From PALSA-612 sp046729255 (GTDB taxonomy: Bacteria; Actinomycetota; Thermoleophilia; Gaiellales; Gaiellaceae), in NCBI GenBank assembly GCA_046729255.1, contig JBKPGF010000013.1, positions 1 to 64,000 on the forward strand: a stretch of 64,000 nt of DNA, in the 5' to 3' direction. How positions within the stretch are numbered: the first letter of the stretch is position 1; the number at the start of each line of letters is the position of its first letter. Positions 43,441 through 54,138 of the stretch are shown here, one piece after another. The notes under the pieces are model-generated. The model did no database searches. It was not told the origin of the DNA and worked only from the letters and a program-made list of their open reading frames with translations. A program made the position numbers and the translations under genes.

Positions 43441-43958
43441 TCGACGCGGTCAAGATCGGCGTGCTCGTTTTCTTCGCCGCCGTGCTGCAGTCGTCCGTCT
43501 TCTCCAGTGCCTCGGTGCTCGGCGGGGCGCCCGACGTGCTGCTCGTGACGATCGTCGCCGTTGCACTCATGCGCGGTGCGACGACTGGCGCTGTCGCCGG
43601 CTTCTTCGGCGGGCTCGTGATCGACATCGCGCTGCTCGACACGCTCGGCATGACGTCGCTGCTGCTGACGCTCGCCGGGTACTGGGCGGGGCGATACGGC
43701 GAGAACAGCGCGTCGAGGCGCCGCTACGCGCCGTACCTCGCTGTCGGCGTGATGACGGTGCTCTACCTCGTCGGTGCACTCGCACTGCGCTTCATGCTCG
43801 CCGAGCCAGCCCCTGCCCGCGAGGTGCTCGTGGACACGCTCGTCCAGACGGTCGCGCTCAACCTCCTGCTCACGTGGCCGGTCTTCGCGCTCGTCCGGCG
43901 GCTGCTGCCGCGTCGCATCGCCGTGAGGCTCGGCCCTGAGGCGGGTGCTCTTGGCTAG
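43437..43958 (+). CDS. mreD: rod shape-determining protein MreD
   Basis: The 173-residue membrane protein has about five to six spans with the pattern VLLVTIVAVALMRGATTGAVAGFFGGLVIDIALLDTLGMTSLLLTLAGYWAGRYGE, the usual MreD core. Its role is to work with MreC in the elongasome. It overlaps mreC by four bases and overlaps the PBP2 start by 14, so the genes are translationally coupled. Confidence 0.88.
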   Translation: MIDAVKIGVLVFFAAVLQSSVFSSASVLGGAPDVLLVTIVAVALMRGATTGAVAGFFGGLVIDIALLDTLGMTSLLLTLAGYWAGRYGENSASRRRYAPYLAVGVMTVLYLVGALALRFMLAEPAPAREVLVDTLVQTVALNLLLTWPVFALVRRLLPRRIAVRLGPEAGALG

Positions 43959-45963
43959 CACTACGAACCAGCCGCTTCCGAGCTTCCTGCCGCCGGACCC
44001 GAAGGTCGAGGAGCCCTATCTCCTGACCCCGCGAGTGGCGATGCGTGTCGCCATCCTCGGCGGTGTCGCGCTGATCGCGTTCGCCGTGCTCTTCCTGCGG
44101 CTGTGGTCCCTCCAGATCCTCTCCCCGGACAAGTACCGGGCGGCCGCGCTGAACAATCAGCTGCGCCTCGACCGGATCGAGGCGCCGCGGGGGACGATCG
44201 TCGACCGCTCGGGGCGCGTCCTCGTGCGCAACGTCGCCTCGACGGCCGTCGTCGTCTGGCCGGCGAGCCTGCCGAAGGCCTCCGGTCGCGACACGGAGGT
44301 GCGCGAGCTCTCGAAGATCCTCGACGTGCCATTCTGGAAGCTCCGACAGCAGATCCGGTCGCACCAGGAGGATCCGCTGACGCCGGTGACGCTGAAGGTC
44401 GCAGTCTCGCCGGAGGTGATCGCCTACCTCGAGGAGCATCAGAGCGAGTTCCCAGGAGTCGATCTCAAGCAAACCTATATCCGGTCGTATCCCGCCGAGG
44501 AGCTGTTCGCACAGGGTCTCGGCCACGTGAGCGAGATCTCGGCGGAGCAGCTCAAGCGCATGCGAAAGGACGGGTACGTGCTCGGCGACCGGATAGGCCA
44601 GTCGGGCATCGAGGCCGCGTTCGACTCGTATCTGCGAGGGTCGGCGGGCATCGCCGAGCTCCGTGTCGACTCCCTCGGGCGCCCGAAGAGCGACCTGACG
44701 CTGACGCAGGCGCCGAAGCCCGGCGACAGCGTCCGTCTCACCATCGACATCTCGCTGCAACGCGCTGCCGAGCAGGCGATCAAGCACGGCATAGCGCTCG
44801 CGCACGCCGACGGCGAGTGGGCGGCGGACGCGGGCGCGATCGTCGCTCTCGACCCGAACACCGGTGACGTGCTCGCGATGGCCTCGTACCCGACGTTCCG
44901 TCCTAGCGTCTACACGAAGGGAGACGAGAAGCAGCTGAAGCCGCTGCTCGACGCGGACACGGCACGACGCGACAACTACCCCGGCCTGAACCGGGCGACG
45001 GCCGCCATCTATCCGCCCGGCTCGACCTTCAAGCCGGTCACCGCCCTCGCGGCGCTGCAGGAGCATCTCGTCAGCCAGTACACGCTGCTGCCGTGCACCG
45101 GCTCGTACACCGTGGAGGGCGTCACGGGAGCCGACCAGGTGTTCCGCAACTGGGACCCGGGCGTCAACAGGGCCATGGGCCTGCCGGAGGCGATCGCCGC
45201 CTCCTGCGACACGTACTTCTATCGCCTGGGGAGGATGTTCTACGACCTGCCGCCAGAGCGCGGCCACCCGCTTCAGGCATGGGCGAGCCGCTTCGGCATC
45301 GGCGCGCTCACAGGGGTCGACATCGATCCCGAGACGAAGGGGATCCTGCCGACCCCCGAGTGGCGCGAGGCCACGTACACGAACGAGATCGACAAGCTCT
45401 GGAAGCCAGGTGACTCGATCCAGCTTACGATCGGGCAGAAGGACGTCGCCGTCACGCCGCTCCAGCTGGCCCGCTTCTACGCGCTGATCGCAAACGGCGG
45501 CAAGCTCGTCACGCCGCATGTCGTCTCGGCGATCGAGAGGACGGGCGGGCAGAACGCGGCGCCTACGGTCGTGAAGTCGTTCCAGCCGGAACCGCCGGCG
45601 GACAGCGGCGCATCCCCGAGCGCGATCGAGGTGATCCAGGGCGCCCTCTACGACGCCACGCACGCCTCGTACGGCACCGCGACCTCGGTCTTCGGCAACT
45701 TCCCGATCCCCGTCGCCGGCAAGACGGGGACGGCCGAGAAGGTCGTGACGCTGCCCGGCTACAGCTATCCGCTCCTCCTCGACCAGTCGCAGTGGTGCGG
45801 CTACGCGCCGGCGGACAACCCGACCATCGCACTGTGCGCCGTGATCGAGAACGGCGGCCACGGCGGCACGGCCGCCGCACCCGCGGCGCTGAAGGTCTTC
45901 GAGCACTTCTTCCATACGAAGTCGCCCGCCATCGGCGCGATCAGCCCCTCGAGCACCGACTGA
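43945..45963 (+). CDS. mrdA: penicillin-binding protein 2 (elongation transpeptidase)
   Basis: The 672-residue protein is a class B PBP2, the transpeptidase of the rod complex. It has one N-terminal span (about 33-55), a dimerisation domain, and a transpeptidase domain with the active-site STFK (Ser360 in GSTFKPVTALAAL), SCD at 420-422 in place of the usual SxN, and KTGT at 593-596. The start is GTG 43945 inside the end of mreD. The C-terminus ends in a short Ser-rich tail. It is followed after one base by rodA. Confidence 0.92.
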   Translation: MLLASTTNQPLPSFLPPDPKVEEPYLLTPRVAMRVAILGGVALIAFAVLFLRLWSLQILSPDKYRAAALNNQLRLDRIEAPRGTIVDRSGRVLVRNVASTAVVVWPASLPKASGRDTEVRELSKILDVPFWKLRQQIRSHQEDPLTPVTLKVAVSPEVIAYLEEHQSEFPGVDLKQTYIRSYPAEELFAQGLGHVSEISAEQLKRMRKDGYVLGDRIGQSGIEAAFDSYLRGSAGIAELRVDSLGRPKSDLTLTQAPKPGDSVRLTIDISLQRAAEQAIKHGIALAHADGEWAADAGAIVALDPNTGDVLAMASYPTFRPSVYTKGDEKQLKPLLDADTARRDNYPGLNRATAAIYPPGSTFKPVTALAALQEHLVSQYTLLPCTGSYTVEGVTGADQVFRNWDPGVNRAMGLPEAIAASCDTYFYRLGRMFYDLPPERGHPLQAWASRFGIGALTGVDIDPETKGILPTPEWREATYTNEIDKLWKPGDSIQLTIGQKDVAVTPLQLARFYALIANGGKLVTPHVVSAIERTGGQNAAPTVVKSFQPEPPADSGASPSAIEVIQGALYDATHASYGTATSVFGNFPIPVAGKTGTAEKVVTLPGYSYPLLLDQSQWCGYAPADNPTIALCAVIENGGHGGTAAAPAALKVFEHFFHTKSPAIGAISPSSTD

Positions 45964-45964
45964 C

Positions 45965-47155
45965 ATGGCCGAGTACGTCGACACCGTCCAGACCACCCGC
46001 CGCCGGCGCAGGCCGACGCAGTTCGCGCGCTCCGAGGAGCGCTCGCTCGTCGCGCGGCTCGACGGGGTCCTGCTCGCGGCCGCGGCGGGGCTCGTCGCGT
46101 TCGGGATGTGGGCGATCTCGGGGATCACGACGCATGACGTGCCAGGCGATCCGGACTACTTCGTCACGCGGCAGGTCGTCTTCGCGAGCGTCGGCGTCGT
46201 GCTGATGATCGGCACGATCTTCGTCGACCCAGCGCACTACCAGCGCTGGAAGCCGGCGCTGTACGGTCTGATGATCGGGCTGATGGTGCTCGTCGCGCTC
46301 GTCGGCACCGTCGCCCGAGGCTCCCGCCGCTGGATCGACGTGTCGTTCTTCCGCTTCCAGCCGTCGGAGTTCGGGAAGCTGATCTTCGTTCTCTTCATCG
46401 CCGCGTTCCTCGCGGATCGCATCAGGCGGATCGAGGACGTACGGACGCCGCTGCTCGCGGTCGGGCTCGCGGTGCCGCCGGTGCTGCTCGTGTTCCTCCA
46501 GCCCGACCTCGGCAGCGGGCTCGTGTACGTCGCCGCACTCGGGGCCTGCCTGTTCGTCGCCGGCGCGCGCTGGCTGCACTTCGGCCTGCTCGTGGCCTTC
46601 ACCATCGTCGCAGTGACGGCGGTGCTGTGGCTCCTGCCTGCGGCGGGCGTCCAGGTGCTGAAGGAGTACCAGGCCGACCGTCTCACCGGGTTCCTCGACC
46701 CCGAGGAGGATCCGCAGGGCACGACGTGGAACCAGCGCCAGTCCATCACGGCCGTCGGGTCGGGCGGCTTCTCGGGGCGCGGCGTGGACGAGGCCACTCA
46801 GACGAGGCTCGACTACCTACCGGAGCACGCGACCGACTTCGCGTTCGCATCGCTCGCGGAGCAGCGCGGCTTCGTGGGCGCCGCCGTTCTTCTCCTGCTC
46901 TACCTGCTCGTCGTCTGGCGGGGCTTGAAGATCGTCACCGTCGCGAGAGACGCGTTCTCCGCCATCGCGGCGACAGGCATCGTATTCGCGCTGCTCTTCC
47001 AGATCTTCGTCAACATCGGCATGGCGACCGGCGTCGCACCGGTCACCGGCATCACCCTGCCGTTCGTGAGCGTCGGCGGGTCGTCGCTCGTGGCGAACCT
47101 CGTCGCCATCGGCGTGCTCGAGGCGATCGCCGTCCGCGGTCGGCGCCGGCCCTAG
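45965..47155 (+). CDS. rodA: RodA lipid II polymerase (SEDS family)
   Basis: The 396-residue SEDS protein polymerises lipid II for lateral wall growth. It has ten spans, with the signature GSRRWIDVSFFRFQPSEFGKLIFVLFIAAFLADR, the catalytic-region Asp-containing FLQPDLGSGLVYVAALGACLF, and TDFAFASLAEQRGFVGAAVLLLLYL and GIALPFVSVGGSS-like GITLPFVSVGGSSLVANL. The N-terminal 30 residues are Arg-rich. It completes the mreBCD-mrdA-rodA operon. Its last four bases overlap the opposite-strand decarboxylase gene. Confidence 0.94.
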   Translation: MAEYVDTVQTTRRRRRPTQFARSEERSLVARLDGVLLAAAAGLVAFGMWAISGITTHDVPGDPDYFVTRQVVFASVGVVLMIGTIFVDPAHYQRWKPALYGLMIGLMVLVALVGTVARGSRRWIDVSFFRFQPSEFGKLIFVLFIAAFLADRIRRIEDVRTPLLAVGLAVPPVLLVFLQPDLGSGLVYVAALGACLFVAGARWLHFGLLVAFTIVAVTAVLWLLPAAGVQVLKEYQADRLTGFLDPEEDPQGTTWNQRQSITAVGSGGFSGRGVDEATQTRLDYLPEHATDFAFASLAEQRGFVGAAVLLLLYLLVVWRGLKIVTVARDAFSAIAATGIVFALLFQIFVNIGMATGVAPVTGITLPFVSVGGSSLVANLVAIGVLEAIAVRGRRRP

Positions 47156-47541
47156 CCCGACTTCAGCAGGCCCCGCGACGCGAACACGCGCTTCACGGAG
47201 CGCACGGCGTTCAGGGTCCGGGCAAAGCCGATGAACGGTGAGAGGAAGACGACCGTCTCCACGATCTGCCCGGGCGGCACGCCGATGTCGAGAGCAATTC
47301 CGAGGTGATACTCGAGCTGCGGCTCGGCACCGCCCATGGCGGAGAGCGCCGAGATCGCAGCCAGCTGCCGCGAGTGATCGTCGAGCGTGGGACGGGAGTA
47401 GATGTCGCCGTAGCCGAACTCGATGACGTACCGGGCGAGGTCGGGCGACACCTCCTCGAGTGCGGCCATCACCGACTCGCCGCGCTCGCCGGCGAGCTCG
47501 CGCAGCCGCTCCCGGCCTCGCTCGTACCTCTCGTTGCTCAT
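47152..47541 (-). CDS. carboxymuconolactone decarboxylase-like protein
   Basis: The 129-residue protein (ATG 47541) is an all-helical AhpD/CMD-like protein: PDLARYVIEFGYGDIYSRPTLDDHSRQLAAISALSAMGGAEPQLEYHLGIALDIGVPPGQIVETVVF. The catalytic Cys pair of AhpD is absent, so it is closer to gamma-carboxymuconolactone decarboxylases, but substrate and activity are not proven. An upstream in-frame ATG at 47649 would extend it into the repeat at 47593-47713, which is unlikely. Confidence 0.75.
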   Translation of the reverse strand: MSNERYERGRERLRELAGERGESVMAALEEVSPDLARYVIEFGYGDIYSRPTLDDHSRQLAAISALSAMGGAEPQLEYHLGIALDIGVPPGQIVETVVFLSPFIGFARTLNAVRSVKRVFASRGLLKSG

Positions 47542-47592
47542 GGCTGGCTCTCCGTCAGATTGCGTGGTGTCACCTGCCCTCGTGCTCCGGGG

Positions 47593-47713
47593 CGCCGCTG
47601 GCAAAGGAGGCAAGCGAGCGGCGCGCAGGACAGTACCGGGTACGGCCAAGCGCCGCGAGCGCAGGATCCTGCTGCCAGCGGCGTCAGGCGGGCGGAGCCG
47701 GGCTCCGCCCGGC
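47593..47713 (+). repeat. structured repeat, copy 2
   Basis: The outer arms CGCCGCTGGC (47593-47602) and GCCAGCGGCG (47674-47683) are identical to copy 1. An apical GTACC/GGTAC stem lies near 47633-47643, and the second hairpin GCCGGGC-TCC-GCCCGGC at 47697-47713. The conserved block GGAGGCAAGCGAGCGGCGCG is present. It lies between the decarboxylase start and the small gene at 47771. Confidence 0.7.
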
Positions 47714-47770
47714 GAGAGCGCGCCGTCCGGGGCACGAGTCCGTCCGGATCAGGTCCTACCATCCCGTGGC

Positions 47771-47986
47771 GTGGCGCAGGTCGAGAAGGTTCCGCCGCCG
47801 AAATCCGAGGCCGAGGAGCTCCTCGAGATCGAAGAGGCGGACGCGTGGTTCGAGTACCTCGACAGCATCCGCAATCTCGCGAGCCACGAACCGCGCTACG
47901 CCGAGGTGGAGCCGTGGGCCTGGGCCCGACTGGCGGTGCGCCTGCGCACGGTTCGGACGCGGCGCTCGAAGCTCAAGGCCGCGTGA
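47771..47986 (+). CDS. small acidic hypothetical protein upstream of the RNase E/G gene
   Basis: The 71-residue protein begins at GTG 47771 with TACCAT eight bases upstream (leaderless pattern). It is acidic in the middle (EAEELLEIEEADAWFEYLDSIRNLA) and basic at the end (RTVRTRRSKLKAA). The strong bias and position before the RNase gene suggest it is real. No domain is recognised. It could be an RNA-degradation partner, but nothing in the sequence proves this. The 118 bases to the next start (47987-48104) hold no other gene. Confidence 0.5.
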   Translation: MAQVEKVPPPKSEAEELLEIEEADAWFEYLDSIRNLASHEPRYAEVEPWAWARLAVRLRTVRTRRSKLKAA

Positions 47987-48104
47987 AGCCGACTGCTACG
48001 CTGGCTACAGAGGTTTTCGACAGTGACCCTCACAAACAACGCGCTGCACGATCCGCGCCCATTGGCGGCCGCCGGTCGCGCGCGCTCATTCGAAGGAGAA
48101 ATTC

Positions 48105-50582
<2,478 letters not shown>

Positions 50583-50590
50583 CTTGTCGG

Positions 50591-50632
50591 TAGACTGAAG
50601 GCAGTCGCGGGCCGGGCGGTGCCCGCGTTTTC
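50591..50632 (+). promoter_or_regulatory. rplU promoter and hairpin leader
   Basis: TAGACT at 50591-50596 is a likely -10 box. It is followed by two consecutive hairpins: GACTG-AAGG-CAGTC (50593-50606) and GCGGGC-CGGGCGGT-GCCCGC (50607-50626), then GTTTT. This could be the rng terminator, a ribosomal-protein leader, or both. Confidence 0.45.
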
Positions 50633-50645
50633 CACGTAGACACCC

Positions 50646-51116
50646 ATGTACGCGATCATCTCCCTACAGGGCAAGCAGTACCGCGTCGAGGAGGGCCAGC
50701 GGCTCATCGTCGACCGCCTCGCGCAGCCTGCCGACAAGCCGTTCCACCCGCCGGTGCTCTTCGTGGGCGGCGACGGCAAGGCGGAGTTCTCTCCGAAGGG
50801 CGCCCAGGTGACCGCGAAGGTCGTTCAGGACGTGCTCGGCGACAAGATCCGGATCGGCAAGTACAAGCCGAAGTCCGGCATCCGACGTCATACGGGCCAC
50901 CGCAGCAAGCTCACCGAGATCGAGATCACCGCCATCGGCCTGAAGGCTACGCCGAGGAAGGCTGCCGAGAAGCCGGCCGAGGAGAAGCCGGCGGAGGAGG
51001 CGGCGGCCGAGAAGCCGAAGGCGGAGAAGAAGCCGGCCGCCAAGCCGAAGGCCGCGGCGCCGAAGAAGGCACCGGCTCGCAAGACGCCGGCGAAAACGAC
51101 GAAAGAGGACGCGTAA
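50646..51116 (+). CDS. rplU: 50S ribosomal protein L21 with C-terminal tail
   Basis: The 156-residue protein has the L21 core (about 1-103, MYAIISLQGKQYRVEEGQRLIV... KPKSGIRRHTGHRSKLTEIEITAI) and about 53 extra residues rich in Ala, Lys, Pro and Glu (EKPAEEKPAEEAAAEKPKAEKKPAAKPKAA). The core binds 23S rRNA. Bacterial L21 is usually 100-110 residues, so the tail is an extension, as seen in some actinobacteria. It overlaps rpmA by one base (TAATG). Confidence 0.93.
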   Translation: MYAIISLQGKQYRVEEGQRLIVDRLAQPADKPFHPPVLFVGGDGKAEFSPKGAQVTAKVVQDVLGDKIRIGKYKPKSGIRRHTGHRSKLTEIEITAIGLKATPRKAAEKPAEEKPAEEAAAEKPKAEKKPAAKPKAAAPKKAPARKTPAKTTKEDA

Positions 51117-51364
51117 TGGCACACAAGAAGGGACTCGGCTCGTCGCGCAACGGTCGCGACTCGAACCCGAAGATGCTCGGCGTGAAGATCTTCTCCGGTC
51201 AGGACGTCAAGGCCGGGATGATCATCGTCCGCCAGCGGGGTACGCGGTTCAAGCCCGGCTCGGGTACGGGCATCGGCAGAGACGACACGATCTTCGCGCT
51301 GCGCGACGGCACCGTCGCGTTTCGCACGAGCGGCGACCGCCGCACCGTCTCCGTCACCGACTAA
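51116..51364 (+). CDS. rpmA: 50S ribosomal protein L27
   Basis: The 82-residue protein has the L27 pattern MAHKKGLGSSRNGRDSNPKMLGVKIFSGQDVKAGMIIVRQRGTRFKPGSGTGIGRDDTIFALRDGTVAFR. The N-terminal arm lies near the peptidyl-transferase centre. The N-terminus starts directly with the functional MAHKKG form, with no cleavable leader of the Firmicutes type. It is cotranscribed with rplU and obgE. Confidence 0.96.
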   Translation: MAHKKGLGSSRNGRDSNPKMLGVKIFSGQDVKAGMIIVRQRGTRFKPGSGTGIGRDDTIFALRDGTVAFRTSGDRRTVSVTD

Positions 51365-51372
51365 GCGCCGAC

Positions 51373-52554
51373 GTGTTCCACGACCGCGCCCGCATCACCG
51401 CGGTCGCCGGGCGTGGGGGAGACGGAGCGCTCAGCTTCCGCCGGGAAAAGCACGTGCCGCGGGGCGGGCCTGACGGCGGCGACGGCGGCATCGGCGGTGA
51501 CGTCGTGCTCGTGGCCGACCCGGACCTGCGCGACCTGTCGGCGTTCCGCTCTCGCCGGAGGCACGTTGCCGGTCGCGGGAAGCCGGGACGCGGCTCGGGC
51601 AAGCACGGGGCGGACGGCGACGACGCGCTCCTGCGCGTCCCCGTCGGCACGCAGGTGCTCGACGAGGACGGGCACCTCGTCGCCGACCTCGCGCACCCCG
51701 GCGCACGGGCGGTCGTCTGCCGCGGCGGTGCGGGTGGACGAGGCAACCGGCGATTCGCAACCTCCACGCTGCAGACGCCGCGCTTCGCCGAGACCGGCCT
51801 GCCAGGCGAGGAGGCCGAGCTCGAGCTGCACCTGAAGCTGCTCGCGGACGCCGCCCTCGTCGGTCTCCCGAACGCTGGCAAGTCGTCGCTGCTCGCACGC
51901 ATGTCGAACGCGAAGCCAAAGATCGCCGACTACCCATTCACGACCCTCGAGCCCGTCCTGGGCACGCTCGACGCGCCGGACGGCAGCCAGCTTGTCGTCG
52001 CGGACGTTCCCGGGCTGATCGAGGGTGCCGCCGAGGGCGCCGGTCTCGGCCACGAGTTTCTTGCCCATCTCGAGCGGGCACGCATGCTCGTGCACGTGAT
52101 CGATGCGGCGGCGGGGGAGCTCGACGAGCACTACGCGACGATCCGCGCGGAGCTCTCGTCGTACGGCGCAGGTCTCGACGAGCTGCCCGAGGTCGTCGTC
52201 CTCAACAAGATCGACCTGCTTCCCGAGCCGCCGACGTTCCAGCCGCCCGGCGCGCTCGCCGTCTTCCAGCTCAGCTGCGCGACCGGCGCGGGTGTCGAGG
52301 CGTTCCGCCGCGCGCTCTTCTCGCTCGTGCCGCCGCTGCCCGAGGACGTGCCGTCCGAGCCGGAGATCGCCGAATACCTCGTGTACCGGCCGAAGCCGAA
52401 GCGGCCGCCGTTCCGCATCCTCCGGACGGATCGCGGCTATCGCGTCGCCGGAACGGCGCCCAGCCAAGAAGAGCTCGAGGAGGCGCTCCGCCAGGCCGGC
52501 GCGCGCTCGGGCGACGAGGTCGTCGTCGGCGACGAGACCCTGGAGTACCAGTGA
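51373..52554 (+). CDS. obgE: GTPase ObgE/CgtA
   Basis: The 393-residue protein has a Gly-rich Obg domain (GPDGGDGGIGGDVVLVADP), a GTPase domain with Walker A GLPNAGKS (about 164-171), DVPGLIEGAAEGAGLGHEFLAH and NKIDLL, and a C-terminal OCT domain (about 325-393). It binds the 50S subunit and links ribosome assembly to stress. GTG 51373 is the start, nine bases after rpmA. Its stop overlaps the nadD start by four bases. Confidence 0.95.
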   Translation: MFHDRARITAVAGRGGDGALSFRREKHVPRGGPDGGDGGIGGDVVLVADPDLRDLSAFRSRRRHVAGRGKPGRGSGKHGADGDDALLRVPVGTQVLDEDGHLVADLAHPGARAVVCRGGAGGRGNRRFATSTLQTPRFAETGLPGEEAELELHLKLLADAALVGLPNAGKSSLLARMSNAKPKIADYPFTTLEPVLGTLDAPDGSQLVVADVPGLIEGAAEGAGLGHEFLAHLERARMLVHVIDAAAGELDEHYATIRAELSSYGAGLDELPEVVVLNKIDLLPEPPTFQPPGALAVFQLSCATGAGVEAFRRALFSLVPPLPEDVPSEPEIAEYLVYRPKPKRPPFRILRTDRGYRVAGTAPSQEELEEALRQAGARSGDEVVVGDETLEYQ

Positions 52555-53114
52555 CGGGCGTCTTCGGCGGGACCTTCGATCCGCCTCACAACGGACACGT
52601 AGCGCTCCTGGAAGGCGCGAAGCGGCAGCTCCAGTTCGACGATGTCCTCGTGCTGGTCGTGGCCGAGCCGGGTCACCGGCAGGTGCACTCCCCTGCGGAC
52701 GTTCGCCTTTCGCTCGCGAGGCTGGCGTTTCCCGACGACGTCGTCGAGCCGGACGATCGTCCGCGGACGATCGAAATGCTGCGGGCGCGCCGGCTGGACG
52801 ACCCGGTGCTCATCCTTGGCGCCGACGAGCTGGACTACTTCCCGAACTGGAAGGAGCCCGACGCCGTCATGGACCTCGCCCGACTCGCCGTGGGTACACG
52901 GCCGGGATTCGAGCTGTCGAGCTCGGAGGACGGGGTGCTGACCTTCGAGATCGAGCCCGTCGACGTGAGCTCAACCGAGATTCGGCGCCGCGTCGCCGCC
53001 CGCGAGTCAATCGAGGGACTCGTGCCGCCCGCCGTTGCCGCGGAAATCGAGCGACTTGGGCTCTATCGGGACTACACTGCGGGCAGATCAGCTCAGGAGA
53101 CCGAACAGCACTGA
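52551..53114 (+). CDS. nadD: nicotinate-nucleotide adenylyltransferase
   Basis: The 187-residue enzyme joins nicotinate mononucleotide and ATP in NAD synthesis. It begins MTGVFGGTFDPPHNGHVALL, the (H/T)xGH nucleotidyltransferase site being TFDPPHNGH, and later has VSSTEIRRRVAARESIEGLVPP. GTG 52551 overlaps the obgE stop (GTGA). Its stop overlaps the rsfS start (CTGA). Confidence 0.93.
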   Translation: MTGVFGGTFDPPHNGHVALLEGAKRQLQFDDVLVLVVAEPGHRQVHSPADVRLSLARLAFPDDVVEPDDRPRTIEMLRARRLDDPVLILGADELDYFPNWKEPDAVMDLARLAVGTRPGFELSSSEDGVLTFEIEPVDVSSTEIRRRVAARESIEGLVPPAVAAEIERLGLYRDYTAGRSAQETEQH

Positions 53115-53464
53115 CATCGCTCGAACAAGCTCGCCGCATCGCCGGCATCGCCCAGGAGAAGCTGGCGCGCGACGTCGTCATACTCGATATGCGGCCGGTG
53201 TGCACGTACACCGACTACTTCGTGATCTGCTCGGGCGGCAACCCGCGGCAGACGAAAGCGATCTACGACGAGGTCGCGTTCTCGCTGAAGCAGGATGGCC
53301 GCGTGCTCCCGCGTTCTGTCGACGGTCAGCGGGAGGGGACGTGGATCATCGCCGACTACCTCGACGTCGTGCTCCACGTCTTCACGCCCGAGATGCGGAG
53401 CTTCTACAAGCTCGAAGAGCTCTGGTCAGACGTACCCCTCGAGGCACTGGGCGGCAACGCCTAA
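53111..53464 (+). CDS. rsfS: ribosome silencing factor RsfS
   Basis: The 117-residue protein matches RsfS (Iojap family), which binds L14 and blocks subunit joining under starvation. It shows KLARDVVILDMRPVCTYTDYFVICSGGNPRQTKAIYDEVAFSLKQ and WIIADYLDVVLHVFTPEMRSFYKLEELW. No ATG, GTG or TTG fits the start. The only sensible start is CTG 53111, which overlaps the nadD stop in CTGA and lies ten bases after AGGAGA. It ends the rplU-rpmA-obgE-nadD-rsfS run. Confidence 0.88.
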   Translation: MTSLEQARRIAGIAQEKLARDVVILDMRPVCTYTDYFVICSGGNPRQTKAIYDEVAFSLKQDGRVLPRSVDGQREGTWIIADYLDVVLHVFTPEMRSFYKLEELWSDVPLEALGGNA

Positions 53465-53465
53465 C

Positions 53466-53587
53466 GGCCAGCGGAGCTGGCCTCCGGAGTTGCCTGACGC
53501 CGCTCGCGGCAGGATGCTTCACTCGCGCTTGGACGTATGTCCCGATACGCCCGGCGCGCCGCTCGCTTGCCTCCTTGGCGAGCGACG
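53466..53587 (-). repeat. structured repeat, copy 3
   Basis: On the minus strand the outer arms are CGTCGCTCGC (53587-53578) and GCGAGCGGCG (53507-53498). Compared with copies 1 and 2 a G-C pair has become C-G, and another pair is now a T-G wobble. The second hairpin is GGCCAGC-TCC-GCTGGCC (53482-53466), differing from the others at three pairs, all compensatory. The apical stem GGGCGTAT/ATACGTCC (53552-53531) matches copy 1. It directly follows the rsfS stop. Confidence 0.7.
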
Positions 53588-53642
53588 CCCCAGAGCCCGA
53601 GTGGAGGTGGTCGCCAGGGCCTGGGCTACACTGCCTGCTCGC

Positions 53643-53715
53643 GGGGCCGTAGCTCAGCTGGGAGAGCAACGCGCTGGCAGCGCGTAGGTCAGGGGTTCGA
53701 ATCCCCTCGGCTCCA
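53643..53715 (+). tRNA. tRNA-Ala(GGC)
   Basis: A 73-nt cloverleaf: acceptor stem GGGGCCG/CGGCTCC with discriminator A, D arm GCTC...GAGC, anticodon stem ACGCG/CGCGT with loop CTGGCAG (anticodon GGC), T arm AGGGG/CCCCT with TTCGA. CCA is not encoded. Confidence 0.96.
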
Positions 53716-53770
53716 TAGTCGGCGAACGTCTGCGTCTTTCAGCCCGAATGATTTCCGGCATCCGCAGTGA

Positions 53771-53797
53771 GCCGCTCCCGCACGTGTCGGGAGCGGC
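53771..53797. terminator. hairpin terminator near tRNA-Ala
   Basis: A perfect ten-base inverted repeat GCCGCTCCCG (53771-53780) against CGGGAGCGGC (53788-53797) with a seven-base loop. It lies between tRNA-Ala and the converging HxlR gene. No T run follows, so strength is uncertain. Confidence 0.55.
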
Positions 53798-53817
53798 GAG
53801 GCTTCACCAGACCCACA

Positions 53818-54132
53818 TCAGCGGTGCGATTCGAGCGTGGCGAGCGCATCGAGGAGCGCCGAGAGCCGCCGTCCCTTGACCGTCAGCGCGTACTCCGTCC
53901 GCGGCGGGCGTGAGTCGACGACGCGGCGCTCGAGGATGCCCGCCTCGGCCAGCTCGTCGAGGCGAGCGGACAGCGTGTTCGGCGGCACGGCGCCGAGCAC
54001 CTGACGGAACTCGTTGAACCGCGTCGCACCCGAGTGAGAGGCGTACACGACGGCGAGGGCGTAGCGCCTCCCGAGCAGGTCGGCTGCGCGGCGGACCTGC
54101 TCGGGAAGCGGCTGGCAATCGCGGCACCGCAT
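53818..54132 (-). CDS. HxlR-family winged-helix regulator
   Basis: The 104-residue protein has the HxlR pattern: N-terminal cysteines (MRCRDCQPLPEQVRRAADLLGRRYALAVV), RFNEFRQVLGAVPPNTLSARLDELAEAGILERRVVDSRPPRTEYALTVKG. HxlR proteins sense aldehydes or thiol stress through a conserved Cys near the N-terminus; here two are present (C3, C6). It is six bases after lon on the same strand, so it may belong to that operon or respond to related stress. Confidence 0.85.
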   Translation of the reverse strand: MRCRDCQPLPEQVRRAADLLGRRYALAVVYASHSGATRFNEFRQVLGAVPPNTLSARLDELAEAGILERRVVDSRPPRTEYALTVKGRRLSALLDALATLESHR

Positions 54133-54138
54133 CGGAGC

